NCBI GenBank assembly: GCA_017557435.1
Contig: JAFYYR010000004.1
Coordinates: 62,001 to 126,000 of the forward strand
Direction: 5' to 3'
Source of the DNA: Pseudobutyrivibrio sp.
GTDB taxonomy: Bacteria; Bacillota; Clostridia; Lachnospirales; Lachnospiraceae
Length of the DNA: 64,000 nucleotides
A program made the position numbers and the translations under genes. Every line of letters starts with the position of its first letter. The first letter of the stretch is position 1. Shown one piece after another: positions 54,054-63,243 of the stretch. The notes beneath the pieces were generated by a model. The model did not search any database. It had not been told where the DNA came from and saw only the letters and a program-made list of their open reading frames with translations.

Positions 54054-56038
54054 AAATCCGGTAACCCTAAGCCTCTCAGCACCTTTCTAAGTTCTATAGT
54101 ATAGTAATGTCTGTTAGGCTGCTTATAGATCTCAAGGGCCTGTTCTGCAGTTAATCCAAAATTGTCCGAAAGCTCCTGGATAATCTTTTGGCCATAGGCT
54201 TCATACTGCTCTGAAATACCGTATTCTACGGCATTATCCTTGTACTTTTCATAACGACCAACGCCCTTAATCAGTGAATCCAATGCGTAATTGTACTGCT
54301 CGTACATAATAAATGTATCAAATTCATCCTGGCATTGCTGTAAATCCGCAAGGGTACGAGCCTGATTTCTCATAAGAAGAACTTCCTCGTCCTCCATTGG
54401 GAAACCATTAAGCTTTTCGTATGCTGAAATATAATTGCCAGCAGCAAAGTCATCTTTAGCCTCTGCCATGTGTCGCTTCAAGCCTGTAAAAGTCATTCCA
54501 ACCATTACTACACTAATTATTGATATAGATAATACCAAAAATGTGGCAATAATGGAAATAGGAATTTTAGGAGAATTGTCTGGCTCCTTTGGCTTCTTCT
54601 CTTTTTTAGGCTTAGGTTCTTTCTTAGGCTTTTCTTTTTTATCGCCTTTTTCCTTGGCCTTTTCCTTTTTAGCTGCTTCCTTAGCCTTTTTCTTTTCTTC
54701 TTTTTCACGCTTCTTTTTTGCCTTTGGGTCTTCTCCAGCACCCTCAGGAATTATAGGATTACCATCTTCATCATAGGTAATCTCAACAGTTGATGAAGCT
54801 GCAGCAGCTTCCATCTCTGCAATTTCATCTTCATCTGGTGCTCCGAAAATAAGAAGTGCTAACTTTTGAAGGAATGGATTAGGCTTCTTCTCGCCCTTCT
54901 CACCTTTCTTCTTTTTCTCTTTTTTCTTCTTATCCTTTTTGCCCTTCTTGCCATCGTCAGAAGGCTCATCAGCAGATGCTTCTGCCGATTCATCAATCTC
55001 AGCTCCCTCAGCAGCTCCTTCTTCATCGCCGCTTAAAAGGGATTGAATATCAAGAAGATCCTCATCATCTCCATCTAAGAGATTCTCCAAATCCATATCA
55101 TCTTCACCTGATAGATTAGGCTCCTCACCATCTCCGTAAAGAGCTTCATCTAAAGCATCCATTTCATCAGGTAAGAATTCCTTTAATGAATCATCAAGAG
55201 GTTCCTCCTCCACATCGGAAGTAACATCATCAAGTGAAAATCCAAAATCATCCTCATCAGAAGATTCTTCTGATTCTAACTCAAGGCCACCTAAATCAGG
55301 CTCCTCATCAGATGACTCCTCTGTTATAAACTCGGATAAATCAATCTCATCATCATCTGCTAATTTAATTGGCTCATCACCAGCTAAATCAACTCCATCT
55401 AAAGAGCTCTCTTCACCATCAGAATCCGAATCAGACGCTTTAGCCCCCTCAGATTTCTCAGAATCATCTGCATTCATGAGGGCTTCTAAATCGAAGCCTC
55501 CAATCATAGAATCGTCTTCTGAATCCTCAGCAACATTTTCTTCAGAAGAATCATTATTATCCTCGACTGGTATCTCTTCCTCTTCTACTGAAGACTCCTC
55601 ATCAGCATCCATCTGCTTTTGTGCATCAGACACCACTGTTTTTATATTATCTAGAAGAGCACCTACAACATTTTCTGACTCTGGAACCTGTCCTGTCTCC
55701 TGGAAAATGCGCTCTTCCTCGTCAATTTCCTGCTCAAAATCACTGATAAATGAATCAGCATCATCCACAGCTAATTCTTCCTCAAATTGGCGCAAAAAAT
55801 CCTCCTCAGACAATACTTTTCTGAGGTAAGGGTGGGAATTTCTAGGCTTCATATCCTCAAGCGCGCTAGCATCTATTCCCGTAGCAGTAAAGAAATCCTC
55901 ATCTGGTGCAACAGCTTTACGACTTTCCAAAATCTTTTGGTTGGTACTTGTAACTCTCTCTTGCACCTCATCTGCATCAGTCTTTGCTTTATTTATTGAA
56001 TTTAATAGTCCATCAAGGTAGTCTTCTGACTGAGACAT
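54050..56038 (-). CDS. Large charged single-pass membrane protein, unknown
   Basis: I recognise no family. From the ATG at 56038 (GGGAGG 7 bases before it) it encodes 662 residues. The N-terminal ~370 residues are strongly acidic, rich in aspartate, glutamate and serine, with short repeats of D-L-E/D-G-L type. A lysine-rich block follows (about 370-395), then a stretch with PNPFLQKLALLIFGAPDEDE (about 394-415), another lysine/glutamate-rich block (about 450-505), one membrane helix (about 513-535) and an extracellular domain of helical repeats with ADLQQCQDEFDTFIMYEQ and LTAEQALEIYKQPNRHYYTI. The layout is like proteins that scaffold an inner-face complex. Its stop overlaps the hisH start. 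Confidence 0.65.
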   Translation of the reverse strand: MSQSEDYLDGLLNSINKAKTDADEVQERVTSTNQKILESRKAVAPDEDFFTATGIDASALEDMKPRNSHPYLRKVLSEEDFLRQFEEELAVDDADSFISDFEQEIDEEERIFQETGQVPESENVVGALLDNIKTVVSDAQKQMDADEESSVEEEEIPVEDNNDSSEENVAEDSEDDSMIGGFDLEALMNADDSEKSEGAKASDSDSDGEESSLDGVDLAGDEPIKLADDDEIDLSEFITEESSDEEPDLGGLELESEESSDEDDFGFSLDDVTSDVEEEPLDDSLKEFLPDEMDALDEALYGDGEEPNLSGEDDMDLENLLDGDDEDLLDIQSLLSGDEEGAAEGAEIDESAEASADEPSDDGKKGKKDKKKKEKKKKGEKGEKKPNPFLQKLALLIFGAPDEDEIAEMEAAAASSTVEITYDEDGNPIIPEGAGEDPKAKKKREKEEKKKAKEAAKKEKAKEKGDKKEKPKKEPKPKKEKKPKEPDNSPKIPISIIATFLVLSISIISVVMVGMTFTGLKRHMAEAKDDFAAGNYISAYEKLNGFPMEDEEVLLMRNQARTLADLQQCQDEFDTFIMYEQYNYALDSLIKGVGRYEKYKDNAVEYGISEQYEAYGQKIIQELSDNFGLTAEQALEIYKQPNRHYYTIELRKVLRGLGLPDL

Positions 56039-56074
56039 ACTAGATCCTCCCAAAATAAGGATTTTATTTATTTA

Positions 56075-56102
56075 AAATAAGGGGTATGCTTGGCATACCC
56101 CT
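56075..56102 (-). terminator. cheV terminator
   Basis: GGGGTATGC (56081-56089) and GCATACCCC (56093-56101) form a perfect stem; the minus strand continues TTATTTTAAAT. Confidence 0.88.
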
Positions 56103-56113
56103 GAGAAATTAAA

Positions 56114-57037
56114 TTATTTACCCTTTCGAGCTTCCTCGTACTTAGCAACCAGCTCATCAACAACAGCAATCAATTTTCCAATTTCAGGTTTTGTAAGCTG
56201 TGCATCTGCACCAAGGCTTTCACCTTTTCTTCTAATCTCATCATTAATAAGAGATGAGAAAATGATAACTGGTATATTCTTTAATGTGTCATTTTCCTTT
56301 ACAAGCTTGCAAAGTCTGTGACCGTCCATAAGGGGCATTTCAATATCTGTAATAATAAGGTGGACGTCATTAAGAACTGTTCCTCTCTTGTGGAACTCAA
56401 CCAGCTTATCCCAACCCTCTTGACCGTTCATATTGACGATAAGATTTGTGTAACCTGCCTTCTTTAAGCACTCAACAATAAGTTTTGAAAGAAGTGGTGA
56501 ATCCTCACAAAGTAAGATAGGTGATTTACTTCTATCACGAGTCTCATAATCATCCATCTCTGAAACCTTAAGACCCGTCTCAGGATTGATATCAGTAACA
56601 ATCTTCTCGAAGTCAAGGATAACAACAAGTCTATCCTCAAGCTTAATTACACCTGTAGAAACTCCAGACTCATCTGAACTGATAGTTGCGTCTGGCTTAA
56701 TAATGTCTTCCCATGATACACGATGAATTCCAAGAACCTCATCTACATGGAATGCAGTATTTAGACTGTTGAAGTTTGTAATGATGAATAATCCGTCATT
56801 AGGAGCTTCATCAGTAATATTTAAACATTTGCGAAGAGAAATAACAGAAATCATAATATCTCTAGGCATGAAGATTCCTTCAATACAAGGGTGCGCATTT
56901 GGTAATGGCGTAACCTGTTGATATAACAAAATCTCCCTGATCTTGGCAACGTTAATTCCATAGAAATTTTTGCCAACTTTGAACTCGAGAACCTCCAGCT
57001 CATTAGTGCCTGATTCCAATAAAATATTAGTATCCAT
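56114..57037 (-). CDS. cheV: Chemotaxis protein CheV (CheW-receiver fusion)
   Basis: CheV couples chemoreceptors to the CheA kinase and adapts through its receiver domain. The CheW domain is residues 13-165 (FGKNFYGINVAKIREIL-like, seen as VGKNFYGINVAKIREIL). The receiver is residues 172-300, with the acidic pair in LLCEDSPLL and phospho-acceptor D231 in LIITDIEMPLMDGH. Length 307 is normal. It stands alone between a lipoprotein gene and the charged membrane-protein gene, with its own terminator. Confidence 0.95.
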   Translation of the reverse strand: MDTNILLESGTNELEVLEFKVGKNFYGINVAKIREILLYQQVTPLPNAHPCIEGIFMPRDIMISVISLRKCLNITDEAPNDGLFIITNFNSLNTAFHVDEVLGIHRVSWEDIIKPDATISSDESGVSTGVIKLEDRLVVILDFEKIVTDINPETGLKVSEMDDYETRDRSKSPILLCEDSPLLSKLIVECLKKAGYTNLIVNMNGQEGWDKLVEFHKRGTVLNDVHLIITDIEMPLMDGHRLCKLVKENDTLKNIPVIIFSSLINDEIRRKGESLGADAQLTKPEIGKLIAVVDELVAKYEEARKGK

Positions 57038-57070
57038 GCAAATCTCCTCTCATTTATAAATCAAAAAGAT

Positions 57071-57826
57071 TTATATTTTTGTCCCTCTTGTTGTGCCATC
57101 ACTTGTAACATAAAGTTCCAGTGATGAAATATTCTCTACTGACGAATTGCTAAATGAGAACACCAAAATCAAATCTTTTGATGCTCCAGCCGCCAGAGAA
57201 CCATCAAATCTAGCTAAATCATTAGATACTGGAGTAAATTGGGTGGAAACCTTCTCTCCTCCATTAATGGATAAACTATAATCTCTATCAGTATAATTTG
57301 AAAAATCAACAGCTGAATCAGTTGTATTCGTAGCTGTCACATATAAAATCACGTATTTCTTGCCGCTTACCTCAGTAAGCACAAAACTCTGTGATGGCTT
57401 AAATTCTGTAGCTACATCAAATGATGAGCATTCAAATGATACGCCCTCAATATCTACAGCATCTGTAAAAGATAAACCCGTATCAGTACCATCCTCCTCT
57501 GGAGTGGAAGCCTCAACACCCTCTGGGGATTCTATAGGCTCTCCAGTCTCTGGATCAATCTGTGGATTATCATCTACTACCTGTTCTTCTGAAGATTCTT
57601 CTTCAACAGTTGCCTCATATCCCTCATCAAGCTCGCCTACTTTAACTCTTGCATTGCAAATGCCAGTGGTCTGATTCTTGTTGAATTTCGAAACAGTTTT
57701 AGATGCATATAGGGTAATTATTGATTCCTCTTCTGCTGTCATTGTATAAAGAGGCTCACCGCAGCCTGTTGCTAAAAGAGAAATGCAACTTACACAAATC
57801 AAAAGCATACATCTTTTAATTTTCAT
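57071..57826 (-). CDS. DUF4352-type lipoprotein
   Basis: A 251-residue secreted lipoprotein. The signal MKIKRCMLLICVSCISLL ends in the lipobox LATGC. An acidic linker (about 75-115) separates a short N-terminal segment from a beta-sandwich (about 120-250) with KYVILYVTATNTTDSAVDFS and DLILVFSFSNSSVENI, matching the immunoglobulin-like DUF4352/telomeric-repeat-binding-like family seen in Firmicutes lipoproteins. Function is unknown. It is downstream of a two-component system but has its own promoter. Confidence 0.82.
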   Translation of the reverse strand: MKIKRCMLLICVSCISLLATGCGEPLYTMTAEEESIITLYASKTVSKFNKNQTTGICNARVKVGELDEGYEATVEEESSEEQVVDDNPQIDPETGEPIESPEGVEASTPEEDGTDTGLSFTDAVDIEGVSFECSSFDVATEFKPSQSFVLTEVSGKKYVILYVTATNTTDSAVDFSNYTDRDYSLSINGGEKVSTQFTPVSNDLARFDGSLAAGASKDLILVFSFSNSSVENISSLELYVTSDGTTRGTKI

Positions 57827-57861
57827 GCCATACTCCCAATAATAAACTAATCATTAATGGT

Positions 57862-57890
57862 ATGTTAGCATTAAAATGTGTATTGTTCAA
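57862..57890 (-). promoter_or_regulatory. Promoter of the DUF4352 lipoprotein gene
   Basis: On the minus strand TTGAAC (57885-57890) and TAACAT (57862-57867) are 17 bp apart, 36 bp before the ATG. Confidence 0.6.
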
Positions 57891-57909
57891 CATGAAAAAT
57901 CAGAAAATT

Positions 57910-59412
57910 CTATGAATTTTTGGTGGTTTTTGTATCTTTTGCAAGTGATAATTCAAACCAAAATTCAACACCATTTTCAAGATTGTCCACGCCAAATTTT
58001 TCATGTAACAAATCCATTGTAGCTTTTACAACAGACAAACCTATACCACTGCCACCATATTCACGGCTTCTGGCCTTGTCGGCCTTATAAAACTTCTCCC
58101 AAATATGTTTTATATCTTTCTTAGAAATATTATTGCCTGAATTGAATACACTTATTCGAACTTTTCCTTTTTTCACAAATTCGTATTTAACATTTATAAC
58201 ATTCTCATTCAAAACATAGTGAATAGCATTGCTGATAAAGTTGGTAATAACCTGTTCTACAAGGAATTCATCAGCATGAACATAGCATTCCTCTTTATTA
58301 ATAAATGAATAAGTAATGTTCTGGGCCTCGAAGTTAATCTTATTACTGTCGACAACACTATCAATCATCTCTGTAAGATTAAAGTCCACGTAGTCAATAC
58401 TCATCTGACCAGCCTCAAGCTGATTTAGGATAAGCATTTCCCTAACAAGTCTGTTCATCTTATTTGCTTCGTCAATGATGATATCGAGATAAATCTGGCG
58501 GCTATTTTCATCCTCCATAATGCCTTCCTGCAAGCCTTCAGCATATCCCTGAATCAAGGCTATAGGAGTCTTCAGCTCGTGAGAAACATTAGAGACAAAT
58601 TCCTTGCGCATATTTTCTGTCTCTTCTCTAATCTCCAAATCATGCTTTAAACTCTCATTGGCATCTCTAAGCTGCTCGATGGCGCGCTTAAGAGTCGTTG
58701 ACATTTCATTTATATGTTCTCCCAAATCATCCAGCTCGTTGTAAACTCTCTGGGGATAATATCTAGCCTGAAAATCAAAATTCGAAATCCTCTTAGTAAT
58801 ATCAATAATGCCATAAAGAGGCTTTGAAAAATTCTTAATTACATAATGACTAATCAAAGTAGAAATACCAAGAGCAAGCACTACCATGAACAGGAAAAAT
58901 CTATTGGTAATATGCAATGTACGAGATATTCCCGCATAAGAAGCGCGCATAAAAACAATATTTCCATCAGGAAGACATCCTCTAAAAATCAAATACTTAT
59001 CAGCTGTCCCTGGAAATACACAAGTAAAAATCTGATATTCATCTGTAGTCTGAAGAATCTTGACAGAATCATCTTTTGAAAACATAGAAAAACTGAGTTG
59101 CTGGCTAAGCACCTCAGAATCAGAATTAGATTTTACTAGAGATTCACCGTCAGGTCCTAATATTATTACATAAACATAATATCTATCAAATAATGCAGTC
59201 AAAGGAATTTGATTATCCTCTTCGTAAAGATTCCCCTCCTCTTGCATTACCTTAAGCTCATTAAATAATGAGCGCATATCTTTCTTTTTTTGTCGCAAAT
59301 AATAATCGCCTAAAAAGTAGGCTGTTAGCAAACTAATTAATACTAGTGTTCCTAGAAATATAGTTGCTATCAATCCTACAATTTGGCGATTAATTTTATT
59401 AGACCTTTGCAT
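57910..59412 (-). CDS. Membrane sensor histidine kinase
   Basis: A 500-residue kinase. Two helices (about 10-33 and 166-188) flank an extracellular sensor domain of about 130 residues. A HAMP domain follows, then HisKA with the phospho-acceptor histidine in VSHELKTPIALIQG, and the HATPase domain with NFISNAIHYV, GNNISKKDIKHIW and GGSGIGLSVVKA. I start at the ATG at 59412; a TTG at 59421 with GGGG before it is also possible. It overlaps the response-regulator gene, so the two are coupled. The signal is not known. Confidence 0.93.
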   Translation of the reverse strand: MQRSNKINRQIVGLIATIFLGTLVLISLLTAYFLGDYYLRQKKKDMRSLFNELKVMQEEGNLYEEDNQIPLTALFDRYYVYVIILGPDGESLVKSNSDSEVLSQQLSFSMFSKDDSVKILQTTDEYQIFTCVFPGTADKYLIFRGCLPDGNIVFMRASYAGISRTLHITNRFFLFMVVLALGISTLISHYVIKNFSKPLYGIIDITKRISNFDFQARYYPQRVYNELDDLGEHINEMSTTLKRAIEQLRDANESLKHDLEIREETENMRKEFVSNVSHELKTPIALIQGYAEGLQEGIMEDENSRQIYLDIIIDEANKMNRLVREMLILNQLEAGQMSIDYVDFNLTEMIDSVVDSNKINFEAQNITYSFINKEECYVHADEFLVEQVITNFISNAIHYVLNENVINVKYEFVKKGKVRISVFNSGNNISKKDIKHIWEKFYKADKARSREYGGSGIGLSVVKATMDLLHEKFGVDNLENGVEFWFELSLAKDTKTTKNS

Positions 59413-60088
59413 CGACTTCAAACTTATACCCCATGCCCCAAATAGTCTTAATATAATTACCTTTGTCGTCTAGTTTGCTGCGAAGCTTTTTAACATGTGT
59501 ATCAATGGTTCTTGCATCTCCAAAGTAATCATAATCCCACACATGATTGAGGATTTTCTCTCTGGAGAGAGCAATACCTTCGTTGTTAATGAAGTAATAA
59601 AGTAGTTCGAACTCCTTAACTGATAATTCTACAGGAGCTCCGTCGTTTGTAGCTACATGTGCATCCACATCAAGCTGAATACCACCAGCCTCAACAACCT
59701 TCTTGCCAACAGACTCATCGGCGCTTCTTCTAAGCACAGCATTTACACGTGCCATAAGAATCTTTGGAGAAAATGGCTTGTTAATGTACTCGTCAGCACC
59801 AAGCTCGAATCCATTAAGAACATCATTTTCCTCGCCCTTAGCCGTGAGCATTAAGACAGGAATAGAAGAAGTCTCTCTGATTTCTTTAAGCACAGCAAAG
59901 CCGTCTACTTTCGGCATCATGACATCTAATATGATAAGTGAAATGTCACTATCCATGTAGAAGATATCAAGTGCTTGCTCTCCGTTTTCAGCCTCTACTA
60001 CCTCGTAATCCTCTCTTACTAAATAATCCTTGATGAGCTTTCTCATTCGGCTCTCATCATCAGCCACAAGAATTTTGTTCTTCGACAT
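59399..60088 (-). CDS. OmpR-family response regulator
   Basis: A 229-residue DNA-binding regulator. The receiver domain has the acidic pair near D10-D11, phospho-acceptor D55 in LIILDVMMPKVDG, T82 and K104 in YINKPFSPKI. The C-terminal winged helix (about 130-225) has LSVKEFELLYYFINNEG and RTIDTHVKKLRSKL. It is the partner of the kinase just downstream and follows an unknown membrane-protein gene after 36 bp, which may be part of the same operon. Confidence 0.96.
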   Translation of the reverse strand: MSKNKILVADDESRMRKLIKDYLVREDYEVVEAENGEQALDIFYMDSDISLIILDVMMPKVDGFAVLKEIRETSSIPVLMLTAKGEENDVLNGFELGADEYINKPFSPKILMARVNAVLRRSADESVGKKVVEAGGIQLDVDAHVATNDGAPVELSVKEFELLYYFINNEGIALSREKILNHVWDYDYFGDARTIDTHVKKLRSKLDDKGNYIKTIWGMGYKFEVDAKV

Positions 60089-60124
60089 AACACCAACCCC
60101 ATCCTTGAATAATTATTTGTTTCT

Positions 60125-60733
60125 CTATTGAACTGAAGAGTTTTCTCTTTCTTCAAGAGCTTTTTCACGAGCCTTTAGCTCTGCTTCCTTCTCATCAAGC
60201 TCCTGTTTCCAAGTAGAATACTGATCAGTAATAGTCTCTTCGTAATTAAGTATCGTAGGACTGTTAATTGTACTGCTTACATAAAACATTCCAATGACAC
60301 ATAACAGAAGTGTAAGCGAAATAACTATAAGTACGCTATTAATGATTTTTAACTTTCTAATCTGCTTAAGCTCTGGGCTATTACCAGATTTAGAAGTCAC
60401 CCTATTATTTTCTTTTTCAGAAGAATCATCACCCTGATTATCTGCTTCTTCTTTTAACTCTTGCTCCCCTATCGTATATACATCTTCAACCTCATCTTCA
60501 GCAAACAAGCCCGAGGCTATTAAATTCTGCCGAAGCTGAGATAAAAACCCCAATCCAATTTCAGTTGAAAACAAACGCTGATTAAGCAGCTTTTTATAAA
60601 TCTGAAGAACTGTCTTCTCGTCAGCTTCTTTTATCTGACCAAGAATATACTCTACAGTCTTAAGCTCCTTAGCTGCCTTCCTAGCACTTTCTTCATCGTT
60701 AAAGATATATCCACCTATATTATATTTTGCCAT
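60125..60733 (-). CDS. Single-pass membrane protein of unknown function
   Basis: I recognise no family in these 202 residues. A soluble N-terminal part (about 1-95) starts YNIGGYIFNDEESARKAAKEL and reads as helical. A charged linker (about 95-125) leads to one membrane helix (about 131-154, NSVLIVISLTLLLCVIGMFY). The remaining 45 residues form a charged coiled coil ending EKEAELKAREKALEERE-like. It lies 36 bp upstream of the response regulator, in the same direction, so it may feed the two-component system. That link is inference from position. Confidence 0.6.
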   Translation of the reverse strand: MAKYNIGGYIFNDEESARKAAKELKTVEYILGQIKEADEKTVLQIYKKLLNQRLFSTEIGLGFLSQLRQNLIASGLFAEDEVEDVYTIGEQELKEEADNQGDDSSEKENNRVTSKSGNSPELKQIRKLKIINSVLIVISLTLLLCVIGMFYVSSTINSPTILNYEETITDQYSTWKQELDEKEAELKAREKALEERENSSVQ

Positions 60734-60800
60734 ATCTTCTACCTGAAAATGATTATATTAATATATTAGCAATTATAGACAAAAAAATCTATCAATATCT

Positions 60801-62036
60801 TTATTTTTTTGCATTTATTCTGAAAAGTCCGTAAATACAAATCAGAACACCTGCCAGTGAAATTGCTGTGCTGAACCATAATGAGAAGGTAACACCAAAT
60901 GAGAACATAGCGCCTCCACCTACAAAACTTGCAAGTGCATTAGCAAGTGTCATTGCTACTACTAAGAAGGCCTGACCCTTAACTGAATCCTTTGCTGCCA
61001 TAAACTCGTCTACAAAATGAACTGATGCAGGAATGAAAAGTGCAAAAGCAAGTGCCTGGAAAATCATACTAAAGTAAAGCATACCAACATTTGTAGCTAT
61101 AGATGTAAATAACATCTTAATAAAGAAGAAAAATGCTGATACTCCAAATAAAAACTTTGTGCTAAATCTGTATTTTATCTTGTTGAAGAAAATCATAGCC
61201 GGAAGCTCAACTAATGCAGCAAGAGCTAAAATACCACCTGTATCAGCCTCATCTCCACCTACATGACTTGTAATCTGATAAATAAAATTGTTAATCAAAA
61301 CATGGCCAAAGAAAAAGCATGTAACACCAATCATGATTACAAAGAAAGCTATGTTGTCAGTGATAAATTTCTTAACTGCTTTAACAGTAATTTCCTCTCC
61401 AGCCTGTCTTTTTTCAAATGGATCGTACTCTTTAGCAAATGACTTAGAAGACTTGTTAAGAGTATATCTCATCCAAATAAGCACAACCATAAAACAAACT
61501 GATGCAATAAAACCAATAATTGGAAGAGCTCTTTCTGATGTAGCCTTCATTAAATTACCTGCTACTAAACTAATAATGAAGAAAAAGAAAGAACCATTAG
61601 CTCTAGCCACTCCATAATTCATCTCAACTCCATGATCTTCTATGAAGAAATTAAGAGCATTTAAAAATGGCTGAACAAGCTGAGCAAACATAACACCAAC
61701 AAAGAATGTAAGTCCTGTAGCTATGGTCTTTCCTGATGTAGTACAAGCAAGAAGCAAGTCAAGAGTTACTATAATACCAAGCACTGTCAGTACATCTACT
61801 ACTGTATAGCGACTGGAATTATCAGTATTAATTGAAATAATTGGCTGTAAAAGTGCAGCCAAAGCAAAAGCGAGTGCAAAAAGTATTCCTATACCCGCAG
61901 TAGAATACCCTCTGTCCGAAAGATAAGCTGAGCCTAGGCTGATAGCACAGCATACAATCATCCAGTAAAATCCCTGTAATAGGAAATACTGAAAATTCAA
62001 TCGGAAGTCATTTGATGTCTTAAATCTTTCTAGCAT
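60801..62036 (-). CDS. Major facilitator superfamily transporter
   Basis: A 411-residue transporter with about 12 membrane helices in two halves split by a charged loop (about 190-215, DPFEKRQAGEEITVKA). The N-terminal pattern FQYFLLQGFYWMIVCCAISL and STAGIGILFALAFALAALLQPI resembles the LacY/nucleoside-proton symporter-like (MFS_1-like) group. The substrate cannot be told. It is divergent from the EEP-family gene, with a good promoter in the shared 124-bp gap. Confidence 0.88.
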   Translation of the reverse strand: MLERFKTSNDFRLNFQYFLLQGFYWMIVCCAISLGSAYLSDRGYSTAGIGILFALAFALAALLQPIISINTDNSSRYTVVDVLTVLGIIVTLDLLLACTTSGKTIATGLTFFVGVMFAQLVQPFLNALNFFIEDHGVEMNYGVARANGSFFFFIISLVAGNLMKATSERALPIIGFIASVCFMVVLIWMRYTLNKSSKSFAKEYDPFEKRQAGEEITVKAVKKFITDNIAFFVIMIGVTCFFFGHVLINNFIYQITSHVGGDEADTGGILALAALVELPAMIFFNKIKYRFSTKFLFGVSAFFFFIKMLFTSIATNVGMLYFSMIFQALAFALFIPASVHFVDEFMAAKDSVKGQAFLVVAMTLANALASFVGGGAMFSFGVTFSLWFSTAISLAGVLICIYGLFRINAKK

Positions 62037-62059
62037 AATATTAAATCTCCTTTTAGTAC

Positions 62060-62088
62060 ATTATAGTAAATCCTTGCAAATATATCAA
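62060..62088 (-). promoter_or_regulatory. Promoter of the MFS transporter gene
   Basis: On the minus strand TTGATA (62083-62088) and a consensus TATAAT (62060-62065) are 17 bp apart, 24 bp before the ATG. The plus-strand promoter of the next gene may be TTCACT/TAGAAT in the same gap. Confidence 0.8.
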
Positions 62089-62160
62089 AAATTCACTATG
62101 TGTGGATAATGTGATAGAATGTAACAATCAACTTTTAGAAAGGAACAGAATATATTAGTT

Positions 62161-63243
62161 ATGAAAAAAACAATCAAGACCGCATTAATTCTATTACTCT
62201 CTCTTATATTGATTGTATTAGGTTATCTTGCTTACTTATTAATTGCATATCACAGAATAGATGACAATCTAACTCTTGATATATCAAACAGCGGCAATCC
62301 GGCAGATACTATTAATGTCGGTGAAACCTATAGGATATCCTCAGCAAATGTAGGATTTGGTGCCTACTCTGATGACTTCTCATTTTTTATGGATGGAGGC
62401 ACAGAGTCATGGGCATTTTCAAAAGATGCTGTAAATAACAATATCACAAATGAAGCACTCCTCTGTCAGTCATTGAATCCTGACTTTTATCTATTTCAAG
62501 AAGTGGATTTAGATGCTACTCGCTCATATCATGTGGATGAAGCAGCCCTTCTTACACAGGAAATATCAAAGGATAACGAGGATTTAAGCTGTACATTTGC
62601 TGTAAACTATGATAGTCCATTTTTAATGTATCCTGTAACTCAGCCTCACGGCAAATCAAAATCAGGACTTCTTACAGTAAGCAGTGTCACAATAAATGAT
62701 TCACTGCGCCGCCAGCTTCCTATCGAAACTGGACTTACTAAATACCTAGATTTAGATAGATGCTACGTGAAAAACTATATAAACGTAGACAACGGCAAAC
62801 AGCTTGTGTTATTCAATGTGCATCTTTCAGCATATACTACTAACCCAAGCACAGCCACCAATCAAATCAAAATGCTTACAGAAGATATGCAAGCGGAATA
62901 TGATGCTGGCAACTATGTCATAGTAGGCGGCGACATGAACAAAGACCTATTAGGTGATTCCTCTGTATATTTTGGAGGTGATAAGGAAAGTCATCCATGG
63001 GCCAAAACATTCCCAACTGAGCTATTGCCTGAATCATTTGAAATAGTAGGTCCAGTAGATGAAGACAATCCAGCACCATCCTGCCGTAATGCTGATACAC
63101 CATATAATGAAAATACATTTGTGCTTACTGTAGACGGATTTCTCATCTCATCAAATGTGGAACTTGTTGATGCAAATGTGTTAAATACAGAGTTTAAATA
63201 CTCTGACCACAATCCTGTCTACATGGACTTCATTTTGAAATAA
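62161..63243 (+). CDS. Membrane-anchored endonuclease/exonuclease/phosphatase-family protein
   Basis: A 360-residue enzyme. An uncleaved N-terminal helix (about 7-30) anchors it outside the cell. The EEP fold follows: RISSANVGFGAYSDDFSFF, the metal-binding Glu in LFQEVDLDATRSY, FNVHLSAY, the Asp-Met-Asn of VGGDMNKDLL and the closing KYSDHNPVYMDF. Members include nucleases and sphingomyelinase- or inositol-phosphatase-like enzymes; the substrate here is not clear. The ribosome site (AAAGGAAC) is about 16 bases before the ATG, rather far. Its stop abuts the stop of the converging gene. Confidence 0.88.
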   Translation: MKKTIKTALILLLSLILIVLGYLAYLLIAYHRIDDNLTLDISNSGNPADTINVGETYRISSANVGFGAYSDDFSFFMDGGTESWAFSKDAVNNNITNEALLCQSLNPDFYLFQEVDLDATRSYHVDEAALLTQEISKDNEDLSCTFAVNYDSPFLMYPVTQPHGKSKSGLLTVSSVTINDSLRRQLPIETGLTKYLDLDRCYVKNYINVDNGKQLVLFNVHLSAYTTNPSTATNQIKMLTEDMQAEYDAGNYVIVGGDMNKDLLGDSSVYFGGDKESHPWAKTFPTELLPESFEIVGPVDEDNPAPSCRNADTPYNENTFVLTVDGFLISSNVELVDANVLNTEFKYSDHNPVYMDFILK

